This document shows positions 51,685-62,772 of a DNA stretch of 64,000 nucleotides, in pieces. The stretch covers positions 55,551,618 to 55,615,617 of the forward strand of contig CAMZMU010000063.1 of NCBI GenBank assembly GCA_947311845.1, in the 5' to 3' direction. Below the pieces are notes generated by a model. The model did not search any database and was not told the origin of the DNA. It saw only the letters and a list, made by a program, of their open reading frames with translations. Position numbers and translations under genes: made by a program. This DNA is from Poa pratensis (taxonomy: Eukaryota; Streptophyta; Magnoliopsida; Poales; Poaceae). How positions within the stretch are numbered: position 1 is the stretch's first letter; every line of letters begins with the position of its first letter.

Positions 51685-52340
51685 TTAATTAAATTTTTTA
51701 TTAGTTGGTGATTACTATTAGAGATCCTATTTTGGTATTAAATATAGAGTATACACATGTTGTCATTTTATATTGAATTCATAAGAATTCGCAAGACACA
51801 TTTGACCATGTAAAACCCCAATAAAGAATATTCATGACAATTACATGTATGCTCTACAAGTTTCTAGAGGTACATATGCTTAACTACTCATGTAGTAAAA
51901 TATTTGCTAGCATATTTTTTAGACCATATAATTTAGAGATCTCTGCCATAAATATGTATAATAATATATATTTTATGCAATTATAAAAATAAAATTTATG
52001 AAGGAAATAATGTTACAAAATCAGTTTTAGATATAGCGCAATGCAAATGTATTTTTCATGCAAGTGCATTAAAAAGTTATGCAAACAACACATAAGTAAT
52101 ATTCAGTAACTTCATTATGTGGTTAACTAGGCCTAATAAGTAATATAAAATTATACTTGATAATACAGTAGCATTCTACAAAAGAGTTTGAAGTATAGAA
52201 GTTCAGTATAAAAGAAACGGACAAGATCTCAATTCGCCATCGTATCAAATTTGTCAAAATGTAAACTGCAAAAAAGTTAAATTGTTCATAGGGATTACTT
52301 TAAGATGGTATAATCCTTTTCCTCCTCTACAAATTTTATG
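51685..52340. repeat. AT-rich duplicated segment, copy 1 (paired with 61725-62360)
   Basis: AATAGTCTAATCAATTA through AAGAATTCGCAAGACACAT and GCTTAACTACTCATGTA to CTCAATTCGCC matches 61725-62360 in the same orientation with substitutions and small indels. Probably intron sequence of the ankyrin/PGG gene. Confidence 0.75.
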
Positions 52341-52582
52341 CCGTTCTACATCAAGGGTAGCATCCCCTTTATTGTTTGTAACATGCATATTCACATTTGT
52401 ATTACCAAAAAGAGGGCAAAACAACCCAAAATACTCTATCTGGACAACTTCATGAATTGGGGTGTTACCTTATTGACCTCGTATATTCAATATCCACCAA
52501 AGGGACTGATTGTTACAGTTATCCCGGATTGCCGTCTCCAATTTTTCTCAACAACAATGTGAAGAAATAATTCCCTTGGGAT

Positions 52583-52870
52583 CTAGCAAACCGGTGCTAC
52601 TTGGCTATTTCTAAATAAACAATTTGATATTGTGGTCAGCTTCCACCGAAGTGTCGTGACATAAATGGGAAATAACCCGACATCATCCGGATGATACGGT
52701 GCATATTCATAAGCTTCAAAACTAGCCAATCGACTTTCGATGGCCCAAATCGAGATTTTACAGCTAGCAGCTGCAAAGTGAAGTGGAATGCTCCCATTTT
52801 GATCATTTTCCGTAGCAAGGCCTTTATTCCAATCTAACAACTTTTTTGTATGACCTGGAAACACCATCAA
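52583..52870 (-). pseudogene. Ankyrin-repeat exon of an ACD6-like gene, copy 1
   Basis: The minus-strand frame reads KKLLDWNKGLATENDQNGSI, PLHFAAA, then YHPDDVGLFPIYV. The blocks TPLHFAA and DD.GLFPIH are typical of plant ankyrin proteins with a C-terminal PGG membrane domain (ACD6 group). A splice acceptor-like CCAG lies at about 52859. No start codon, neighbouring ankyrin exons or PGG exon are in place, so the exon is isolated. Confidence 0.65.
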
Positions 52871-53404
52871 TCAAGGTCAGAAAACAAAACCATGCAAATA
52901 AAAATACTTAATTGTAATACACAGCTAAGGCAAATACAGTTGTCTCTATCACTATACCACGTATGTAGAACAACGGCTGTTTGGTTTAGGCGATGTTTCA
53001 ATTAACCGGTAATAATACTGTAGCAGAAGGCAATTTGTTATTAATCATGGTATCAAGTGATAATCGATGACAAGCTCTTCCACCAAACCTTTGTCACGCT
53101 CACCACACACTCCTCACTGCCTGTATTGGAGCATTGACGCACAACCCCTATCCACCACTCCCCGATGTTGTAACAAGGGACGCCATGTTCTCTCCTCGTC
53201 GACGTCGATGTAGGATGCGGCCAGCATGGTGGTGGAGGCGCATTGAGTTCTCCCATGGATTCTTGAATTTTGTTCCTCTACCGCACGCGAGCCCCATCCC
53301 TTCTCATCGTCAACAGACCCTACACATCTTTGGTGAGTTCCTCTCATATTGCTCAAATTCTTATAGTTTGTGTGGAGATCTCTTGTTGGAGTTGGACGTG
53401 TAGT

Positions 53405-53985
53405 TGAAAGGACAAGGATGTCGCCTAGAGGGGGGGGGGGGGGGGGGGGGGGTGAATAGGCGATTAAATTTTTTCTGGTTTAGGCTTGATAATTGCGGAA
53501 TAAACTAGGTGTTTAAATTAACAAGCCAACAACCTAAATACTAGGCTCACCTATGTGCACCAACAACTTATGCTAAGCAAGATAAGCAACAAGGTGATAG
53601 CAATATATAATACTTTAAGCACGAAGGCTATCACAATGTAAAGTGCATAAGTAAAGAGCTCGGGTATAGAAATAACCGAGGCACACGGAGACTAAGATGT
53701 ATTTCCGAGTTCCTCCTTTTTAGGGGAGTACGTCTCGTTGGAGAGGTGTGAGACCACCACAACAGGTTGGTCTCAACGCCTAAACAGGCTCACCTTCTTC
53801 TCCGATGAACCGCACCACAAATGATTTGTTCACCTTCAACTATCGGAATCCTTCGAGACGGAATCCGGAGCCTTTACAACAACAAACCGGGGCACACACT
53901 CACAACTGAATTGGGAGCTCCCGAATGACCACAAGAGGTCTCAACCACCACAAAGGCGTCTAAGGTCCAAAGACCCAAGAATAAC
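53405..53985. mobile_element. High-copy Triticeae LTR-type repeat with 23-G run
   Basis: Begins TGAAAGGACAAGGATGTCGC, a run of 23 G (53430-53452), then TGAATAGGCG. The following text (CCAACAACTTATGCTAAGCA, GGCACACGGAG) resembles a common wheat/barley non-coding LTR element. It separates the two ankyrin copies. The right boundary is approximate (where similarity to ankyrin copy 1 resumes) and no target duplication was confirmed. Confidence 0.5.
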
Positions 53986-54418
53986 AAGCTATTATGATCG
54001 AGATGTTATAGCATCTGCAAAGTGAAGCGGAGTGTTTCCATGAATCCGTGTATGTAGCAAGGCCTTTATCCCAGTCTATCAACTTGTTATTATGATCTGT
54101 AAACGACATCAGTCAAGGTCAGAAACTAAAACTATGCAAATAAAAAACTTAATTTGAATACACAACCAGATTAAGGTAAATACGTTTGTGTCTACCACTC
54201 TACCATGTATGCAGTATAGTCTTGTTTCAATTAGCCAGAATTGTGTAACTAAACGGTATTAATTTCGGTAATCAAGTAATTATCGACGTAAATTTATAGA
54301 AGTTCTTCCACCACACCTTTGTCACGCTCACCACACACTCCTTACCCCCCGTATCGAAGCATCTCCACATGCCCCCTCTCATGATGCTCCCCGATGCCGT
54401 AACAAGGCATGCCACGTT
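53986..54418 (-). pseudogene. Ankyrin exon and intron, copy 2 (partial)
   Basis: 54005-54125 matches 52765-52880 (CTGCAAAGTGAAG.GGA, AGCAAGGCCTTTAT, TCAAGGTCAGAAA). 54178-54418 matches 52930-53200 (TCTTCCACCA, CTTTGTCACGCTCACCACAC, CCCCGATG). The exon is frame-damaged and much shorter than copy 1. Confidence 0.6.
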
Positions 54419-54419
54419 C

Positions 54420-54660
54420 TCAACCTCTTCTTCATCATGCCGGTCATGATGCATGAACCCCGTATACGAGGTCACCGAGCGCCTGCTCTATGGGAAGCGC
54501 TACACCTGGTGGATCCTTGTCGTCTTCATCGGGCTCACGGCGATGCTCGTGCCCAACTTTGCCGACTTCCTCTCCCTTGTCGGAAGCAGTGTATGCATCC
54601 TGCTCGGGTTCGTCCTGCTGGCCAGGTTCCACCTCAAGGTACTGGGTGTCGAGATTGGAT
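54420..54660 (+). pseudogene. 3' fragment of the AVT3 transporter gene
   Basis: Matches 43740-43985 of the AVT3 gene: AACCTCTTCTTCA, CATGATG, then MNPVYEVTERLLYGKRYTWW and VPNFADFLSLVGSSVC. It has a ~4-bp insertion near 54450, a 6-bp (two-codon) deletion in the WWLRW region, and ends at EIG, after which unrelated sequence follows. Both ends of the transporter are missing. Confidence 0.9.
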
Positions 54661-54892
54661 GTATGAGCTATGCCATCTTTCCATATGTGGAACTTATCAT
54701 TCGGATTTTGTATTGGTTGAAACCTCATCGTCTTCATTACTACCACAATGAATATCTTTGTGTTGAAGTATTTTTATGATTGTTTGAGGGGATCATATTT
54801 TTTGCAAGGGAGTGTTTGGTGGGCTGCTAGTGATGGGCCCAACCCAATCGTTTAGACTAAAAGCATAAAGCGCACCTTGCCACTCCTTTCTG
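54660..54892 (+). repeat. Duplicated host segment, copy 2, with Helitron empty site
   Basis: Pairs with 47929-48146 plus 51199-51226. The junction CCCAATCG/TTTAGACT at 54850/54851 is the uninterrupted form of the Helitron target. Confidence 0.8.
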
Positions 54893-55132
54893 TTGTGGGG
54901 GAAAACATTGGCGATTTATATGCCTAGAAGCCCACTACTCACAAGAGAAGGTGACCTTGCAGAGAAGCTGGTAATTGCGGATCAGCCCACTCTTCTACAT
55001 AATGTTGTTAGTAGAATTAGGCATCTGAATAACGACTGCACTCTTCCATATAGCAGTACCAATGAAGCAAACGGGATCCTGAGTACACTACGTCAACAAT
55101 TGCTAGTGACAGAGCTTGCCAGAAATTTTTGA
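54893..55132 (+). other. 79-codon ORF, unrecognised
   Basis: Reads MWGKTLAIYMPRSPLLTREG and ends TLRQQLLVTELARNF before a stop. Composition is protein-like (balanced hydrophobic and charged residues), but I recognise no family. Before the LARD insertion it lay about 110 bp from the PGG exon on the opposite strand. It could be the last exon of a broken gene. Confidence 0.3.
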
Positions 55133-55193
55133 CATGGCAAAAGACAAATTGTTAGTGTTTGGGGGATACTAATTGTTTCCCATATAAGCTTGT

Positions 55194-56637
55194 TGATGCA
55201 TGTAAAATGCATACATGAACTTTGCACTTTAATTGCTTATATTCCAATCATATTTGCATCATATAAGGGTTATATCAATGTTTTATAATGATTTTGGAAT
55301 ACTTCATAGTTTTCCCATTTATTTGGAATTAACCCTGTTTTTCCAGAAAACGTCTTTTTTAGTGTTTCAGACTTTCCGGGAGCTTCGGGACTCCAAAAAG
55401 GGCAAGGTCAAAGAGCACGGTTCAGAATTTTCGAGACGAACGCAATGGGCTTAAATTGAAGACCAGAAGCCCAACAGGCTGGAAATGGGAGGGTCCCACG
55501 CGGCCTAAAGTACATGGCCGCGTGGGCCCAGCTCTTTTCCCCCTCGGAGCTCCGTGGCCGTCGATCTTTCGTCCACCGACTCCGTCTTGACCTAAAAACG
55601 CCTATAAAAAAGGTCCCCTGGCGTTTCGCGAAAGGAGGCGGCGGAGAAACAGAAAACCACGAAACAGAGAGTCAGAAGGCTGCCGCCGGAGAAGATCGGA
55701 GGGGGGAAACGCCGCCGGAATCGCCTCCGGAGGGCTCCACCCCCCTCCGGCGTGTTCATCATCAACATCTACAGCAAGAACTTCTTCACCATCATCACCA
55801 TGATGAAGGGGGAGTAGTCCACCCCCTGGACTAGGGTTTGTGGTGGTAACTTTTGTATCTCTCCTCTCTCTTGAGCTTCACTAATTAGTACCGTATGAGC
55901 TGCTGAACATGATTACGGTCATCTATGTAATACCTTTGTGGTGAATATTGTGGTGTGAGATGATTTGTTATGCATTTACCGTTGTGTTGGAGCTTTTGTG
56001 ATTTGTCATACTTTGAAGTATGATGTATGTGGGTACGGGATGGCCGATGTGACACGGCATAGGTATTGAGTGACACAGTACCGCCCAACGTCCTTTATCT
56101 GGGGGTAAAAAGAAAGAGTATGATGTGGGAGTGAGAGAAACCACGCTAGCCTTACGAGGGGTGACCTAGCAACACAAATGAGTATTTCTTTCAACTATGT
56201 GTTTTAGGACATATAGCCGTCATAAAAAGCTACCATTAAAACATGACAATTGTGTGTACTTTATCTATAACATGATGATCACCGTAGATGAGAGAGAGAG
56301 GATTAAGTGAACCCATGAACCATGTCCATTGTTCCTATAAGAAACACACACTTGAGCTTGTCCTCTTGCTACATAGAGGATTGGGCTTTCTCTCTTTGAG
56401 AGCTTTCACTTGCTACTACCTTTGTCTTGTCCTCTTGCAAAGAAGAGGATTGGGACACTTTTACATCCATCAAACCAACCATCTTGTTCTCTAAACTTGT
56501 TTAGTGCATAATCAACTAAAACTTGTGACACTTTAGTTGTAGGGAATAGATAACTTTTCCTTCTTGCTCCTGCGGATCGATACCTTACTTCCACATTGAG
56601 AGGTGCTACAGTGATCCCTTGCTCTTGGGGGTTATCA
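55194..56637 (+). repeat. 5' LTR of the LARD element
   Basis: Contains a GC-rich part (55540-55830) and CCTATAAAAAAGG near 55600, probably the LTR promoter. Confidence 0.9.
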
Positions 56638-56647
56638 AGTACTTTTC

Positions 56648-56665
56648 TGGCGCCGTTGCCGGGGA
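56648..56665 (+). other. Primer binding site of the LARD element
   Basis: TGGCGCCGTTGCCGGGGA about 10 bp after the 5' LTR, as in many Triticeae gypsy elements. Confidence 0.85.
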
Positions 56666-56746
56666 GCGTAGCGCTTAAGTTTCTATTCTTGTGTGCACTA
56701 GACTAAGCTTGGGGAGGTTCCTTTTATATCTTGCAATCATCTAAGC

Positions 56747-57154
56747 TTGGGGAGGTTCTTTAACTTGTTTAATGATACTATGTCTCCCATTTATGATGAT
56801 GAATATGATATTTTCAGTCCACCCACTATTGAGTATAAAGTTTATTGTGATTATGATATGCCTCCTATATATGATGATTACAATGATTATTATGAATGTT
56901 TTACTCCCACTATTCCTAATGAAACTGTTTATGCTTATGTGGAGAGTAATGATACTTTTATGCATATGGATCATGATAAGAATGTTTCATGTGATAGCTA
57001 TATTGGGTTTATCAATGATGCTACTGAAAGTTTTTATGAGAGAGGGAGACATGATTTCATATACACAAAAATATTAAGTCTCTCTCTTTTTGTTGAAAAT
57101 TTTGAAGTTGCACTTGCTTTGCCTTCCTATGCTAGTCACTTTGTGCTTTATTGA
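56747..57154 (+). other. Tyr/Asp-rich ORF in the LARD interior
   Basis: 135 codons, rich in Asp, Tyr and Phe (SPIYDDEYDIF, DYNDYYECFTPT), low complexity. Comparable ORFs occur in non-coding Triticeae LARDs; no gag motif is seen. Coding status doubtful. Confidence 0.3.
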
Positions 57155-59618
57155 TTTATTTTCTTACAAGATCCCAATGCATAGGAAGTGGGTTAGACTT
57201 AAATGTGTTTGATATTTGCTTCTTGATGCTCTTTTATATTCAACTCTTATTCCTATGGGAGCATCATTAAAACTATCAAGCCTAGCTATATGGCTATAAA
57301 GAAAGCGCTTTGCGGGAGGCAACCCGGTTATTTTTGTGTGTGATTTTTCTTTGTGTCCTCTTGCTGTAACAAGAGATTTTGTGTCTAGTTTAGGTTCTGG
57401 AGTTTTCAATAAAGTGCCAAGTTTTACCCTTTTGGTTTGAAAAGTTGCTTATAGCGTTCGGAGATTTTATTCCTGCACGAATCAGTGCACGGTATGATTT
57501 TTAATTCTTATTCTGTAACTCCGAATGAGCTCATATTTGAACTGTAGTTGCAACTTTTCATCCTCTGTATGCATGAATTTTTTCGGAATTTTTCGAGAAA
57601 GTTTGGTAGGGTAGAAAAATACGTTTTGCTGCTGCTGTTTTTCTGGACAGATTCTGTCCCATTTTGTTTGATGCATGCTTTGAGCTTTTAAGTTGAATCT
57701 TTTTGATCCAATTGAGTTTATGAGTAGGCATACAACATTATACACTTTCTGGACATTCATATGAATTTTTGTTCAAGGATTATATGCAGCAAGAACCTAT
57801 TTGTTTATCACTATTAATGCACCCCACAGAAAAGAAATGGGAGAAACGGTGTTTTGAAGTTTTTTCACAGGGATTGGAGGAGATGCACCAAGAGCTATCC
57901 AAGGATGGTGAAGACCATAAGCTTGGGGATGTGAAGACAACCCCGCTGGACCTACACACTCTCGGTTTGCACACGTCCAACTTCTGTTTTTCGATCGAAA
58001 CACTTTATCGCATAAACTTGGAGCGTCGTTTTTTGTTTTTGTTTGAGTCTTGAGAGACCACCACACTATCATTATATATGAGAGAGCTACTGGAAATATG
58101 GGTTGAAATATGTTGGATGCTTTTATAAGATTGGGAAAAGGGATGTTTGACTTGATTTTTAATGATACATATAGTTGCATGATTCATGAGCTTGTTTATG
58201 AGTAATAGTTTGCAAATTCTTTTTGTAGAGCTATCACTTATTCATGTTTTGGTGCTGATTGTTATTTTACTTGGTTTAACATGGATTAGTTAGTTCTATG
58301 GACACTCATGCATGCATCTAGATGGTCAACTTTCTCCCTTTTGCTAGCCCAAAAACTCCAACAAGCAAAAACTTGTTTCCAACACCTTCAACCAAAGTTA
58401 TTCCAGTGAGTCCACCATATCTACCTATTGGCTTTATGCTATTCCGAGTATGTTTAACATGTTGTTTGTGTTATCTTACCTCTGAATGAAAATGTTTATG
58501 TTATTGATTGCAATGGAAAAAAGTTGGTTATATAGCTCTCACGAACTTGATGCACAATGTTCTTTTATTTGCATAATAAAACTTGACCCATTGTGATTAA
58601 GATTATGATGTTTGTGGCTTGATGAATGTTTTGGGTTGGAAGTTAGCCCATATGTGCTGTCACATGGCAAGCTTTCAACACGCTCTTCATCTCATTTAGT
58701 TGATATCATGTGCTTTTGTCTATGGATGCTTATCATGTTGAAATAAATGTGGAAATAGAGTGAGTTTAAATGAGTTTGTGTAAATGGTTAGAGAGACGCC
58801 TGGGCCGCTAATCTAAGCCATGCATCATTCATGGTGGAAATTTACTTACATACTATGGTGAACCTTCTGTGATACACCTTGCAATAAAAAACTATTCCAA
58901 ATGGTAAATAAAAAGGGTGTTGAGATTGTTCATTTTGTTTGTTTGTCTTGTCATTTTGATATGGGCTTGTTCCATATCTTGGGACAAGAGGTACCCCAGT
59001 TGACGCTCTTGATGATACTATTATGCTTACAATGATATTTAATTGAACTTGCTTTGTTTCCCAAGTTGAGTAACACATGGTGTAAGTACTTGTATTCAAG
59101 GGGCATGAGACATTCAACCCATTCTTTATCAAGCACACTACTCATATTTGCTTTCACTTTAACTTAATCATTCAAGATGCTATGATAGGGGCAATGAGAG
59201 CTTGACACCAATGAATACCTTATTGCAATCATTAACTTAAGTAGAAGAGTTTGGAAGTTGGATGAAACTTATGCATGCTTTACCTCTACTCACATATACA
59301 TCTTTCCAAAGTGTACACCTATCATATTCAGATTTTCATCTACACTCTATGACCATTGTAGGATGTTCTACTTATCATTATGCATACATGTGTTCCATAT
59401 TACTTGCTACTATGTTACACTTTGTGAACTATCAATGAACATCCTTGTCTTGAATACTTGATATCACTTCATAAACTATTTGCATATTGCTACTCCTTTG
59501 AAGAATGAATCATTTGACTATATGTAGCAATAGTAATCATCTTTGATATTCATTGTTAAGTATTAAATTGCAAAGTCCATGTTAGTTTTATCATCTTCAT
59601 ACTCGAGGACGAGCATGG

Positions 59619-59635
59619 ATTAAGCTTGGGGATGT
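59619..59635 (+). other. Polypurine-type tract of the LARD element
   Basis: TTAAGCTTGGGGATGT directly precedes the 3' LTR. Confidence 0.55.
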
Positions 59636-61080
59636 TGATGCATGTAAAATGCATACATGAACTTTGCACTTTAATTGCTTATATTCCAATCATATTTGCA
59701 TCATATAAGGGTTATATCAATGTTTTATAATGATTTTGGGAATATTTCATAGTTTTCCCATTTATTTGGAATTAACCCTGTTTTTCCAGAAAACGTCTTT
59801 TTTAGTGTTTCAGACTTTCCGGGAGCTTCGGGACTCCAAAAAGGGCAAGGTCAAAGAGCACGGTTCAGAATTTTCGAGACGAACGCAATGGGCTTAAATT
59901 GAAGACCAGAAGCCCAACAGGCTGGAAATGGGAGGGTCCCACGCGGCCTAAAGTACATGGCCGCGTGGGCCCAGCTCTTTTCCCCCTCGGAGCTCCGTGG
60001 CCGTCGATCTTTCGTCCACCGACTCCGTCTTGACCTAAAAACGCCTATAAAAAAGGTCCCCTGGCGTTTCGCGAAAGGAGGCGGCGGAGAAACAGAAAAC
60101 CACGAAACAGAGAGTCAGAAGGCTGCCGCCGGAGAAGATCGGAGGGGGGAAACGCCGCCGGAATCGCCTCCGGAGGGCTCCACCCCCCTCCGGCGTGTTC
60201 ATCATCAACATCTACAGCAAGAACTTCTTCACCATCATCACCATGATGAAGGGGGAGTAGTCCACCCCCTGGACTAGGGTTTGTGGTGGTAACTTTTGTA
60301 TCTCTCCTCTCTCTTGAGCTTCACTAATTAGTACCGTATGAGCTGCTGAACATGATTACGGTCATCTATGTAATACCTTTGTGGTGAATATTGTGGTGTG
60401 AGATGATTTGTTATGCATTTACCGTTGTGTTGGAGCTTTTGTGATTTGTCATACTTTGAAGTATGATGTATGTGGGTACGGGATGGCCGATGTGACACGG
60501 CATAGGTATTGAGTGACACAGTACCGCCCAACGTCCTTTATCTGGGGGTAAAAAGAAAGAGTATGATGTGGGAGTGAGAGAAACCACGCTAGCCTTACGA
60601 GGGGTGACCTAGCAACACAAATGAGTATTTCTTTCAACTATGTGTTTTAGGACATATAGCCGTCATAAAAAGCTACCATTAAAACATGACAATTGTGTGT
60701 ACTTTATCTATAACATGATGATCACCGTAGATGAGAGAGAGAGGATTAAGTGAACCCATGAACCATGTCCATTGTTCCTATAAGAAACACACACTTGAGC
60801 TTGTCCTCTTGCTACATAGAGGATTGGGCTTTCTCTCTTTGAGAGCTTTCACTTGCTACTACCTTTGTCTTGTCCTCTTGCAAAGAAGAGGATTGGGACA
60901 CTTTTACATCCATCAAACCAACCATCTTGTTCTCTAAACTTGTTTAGTGCATAATCAACTAAAACTTGTGACACTTTAGTTGTAGGGAATAGATAACTTT
61001 TCCTTCTTGCTCCTGCGGATCGATACCTTACTTCCACATTGAGAGGTGCTACAGTGATCCCTTGCTCTTGGGGGTTATCA
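59636..61080 (+). repeat. 3' LTR of the LARD element
   Basis: Near-identical copy of the 5' LTR, followed by target duplication CTTGT. An 18-G run follows at 61137-61154. Confidence 0.9.
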
Positions 61081-61184
61081 CTTGTCCACAAAAATCATCA
61101 CAAGTTTATCCAAGGCTGGGGGTGGGTGGTGGTGGTGGGGGGGGGGGGGGGGGGCATATGCCCCTCCCCCGCCCCGAGCTTACG

Positions 61185-61395
61185 CTAAGCTTTTGTAGTG
61201 ATGGTTATCATAACTGAGAAAATAAGGTTCATTCCGTTCGACATGATGAATGCACGATAGACATACCTTCCAAGGAATATGGGTGTCCCAACATTTTTTT
61301 GGTCGTCATTAATAAAACCTCCGCGTGGACGAAAAATTGCCGCAAATGTAGATGATGCAAAAAAAATTGATTCAATGCCTAGGGACTTAAGTGGA
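61185..61395 (-). pseudogene. PGG-domain exon of an ankyrin (ACD6-like) gene
   Basis: The minus-strand frame reads FFASSTFAAIFRPRGGF, GTPIFLGRYVYRAFIMSNGM and ends MITITTKA-stop. The order T/FAA.F.PPGG, GTP.L..R..F.AF..SN is the PGG membrane domain found at the C-terminus of plant ankyrin proteins. The ankyrin repeats that should lie upstream (to the right) are absent; related exons sit instead at 52.6 and 54.0 kb. The exon itself is open. Confidence 0.65.
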
Positions 61396-61724
61396 ATCTT
61401 TTAGCACCTCCTTTATATTAGTATAACACCCTTCATAGCACCAACAAATAAGAGTTCGCAGCAAATTTGTGCTTCGCTACTATGCACAATAACAAAGACA
61501 TAAGCTAGGTGAAGAAACATGACATACACGTATAGGGCGACCGCCCCACGGGTCCCGACAAAAGGGGACCCAATAATATCAACCACTTAACTATTATCAA
61601 TTACATTAAAGATATTATCAAATATCATAAAAAGGAAAGAAAAACAAACCTAATCTATGGGATAGGTGATGCCAAGTGCATTGCATGTAGAGTATATCAA
61701 ATAATCAAACCGCATGTATGCCAA

Positions 61725-62360
61725 AAATAGTCTAATCAATTATAAAGTTTTATTATTTGGTGATTCTAGTTTATTAGCAAATAGAGAGTATATACATGTT
61801 GTCAACTAGTATTGAATTGATAAGAACTCACAAGACACATATACCATAATAAAGAATCCACGTAACAATTACATTTATGCTCGACAAATTTCTAATATAT
61901 GCTTAACTACTCATGTACTAAAATATTTATTAAGATATTTTTAGACCATGGAATTTAGAGATCTATTCCGTAAATATGTATAACAATACATAGTTTATCC
62001 AACTATAAAAGTAAAATTCATGATGAAAATAATGTTACAAATTAGTTTTTTGAATAGGGCAAGTGTGTTTTTCATCGATATACACTACAACTTATGTAAA
62101 CAACATTTAATTAATATTTAATAACATTATTATGTGGTTAATTATGTTAAATAAGTAATATAAAATTATATTGATAAGTGATATAAAATTATACTTGATC
62201 ACACTATAGCATGATACAAATGAGTTTGAAGTATAACATTTTATTACAAGATATAATCTCAATTCGCCCTTGCATCAAATTTTGACAAAACGTAAACTGT
62301 AAGAAGATTAAATTGTTCTTACGGATTAAGGAAAGATGATATAATCTTATTCCTTTTTAA
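61725..62360. repeat. AT-rich duplicated segment, copy 2
   Basis: Pairs with 51685-52340 in the same orientation. Here it lies just upstream (minus sense) of the PGG exon, as an intron would. Confidence 0.75.
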
Positions 62361-62772
62361 GTAAGTGCAAAATAGATTCCATGGAGGGAAAGAGCACAAA
62401 CCAGATTATGACTACACTGATCCAGCTTTAGGGACTCAACTAGAGTTGAGCACTTTTCTCTCAAGATTTTTCTCTCTCCTCTCCCTAAAACACTCTTTTA
62501 GGGACTCAAATTATAGGAGGATTTGGTCTTACTGCTTGATAACATAGGCTAGCCCAAGCCAACTCCGGTGACACATACATGGTCCCCAGAGGCTCGTGAT
62601 TGAACAAGGAGATCTTGTGCAATCACCATCACTGCCCAGTATATCTAGTCATGGGAAGCCCGGCCCGGATCGAAATTGTAGGGCTTGGGCGGGCCTAAGC
62701 TTTGCATATTGACGTTTTAAGGAAGAGCCCGGCCTGAGGCCCGAGGCTTGATGGGATTTTGCAGTCATTGAC
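62361..62772. other. Spacer before the copia element
   Basis: No gene. Contains GGGACTCAA repeats and a GCCCGGCC-rich part (62655-62740) similar to the repeat around the Pack-MULE. Confidence 0.4.

Larger units (their letters stand above)
55194..61080 (+). mobile_element. Large non-autonomous gypsy-type retrotransposon (LARD)
   Basis: LTRs at 55194-56637 and 59636-61080 (1444 and 1445 bp), beginning TGATGCATGTAAAATGC and ending GGGGGTTATCA. They are nearly identical (one indel and a C/T seen near 55310/59750). A perfect target duplication CTTGT lies at 55189-55193 and 61081-61085. The 3-kb interior has no gag-pol domain, so it must use proteins of a related gypsy element. One insertion event, young. 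Confidence 0.9.
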
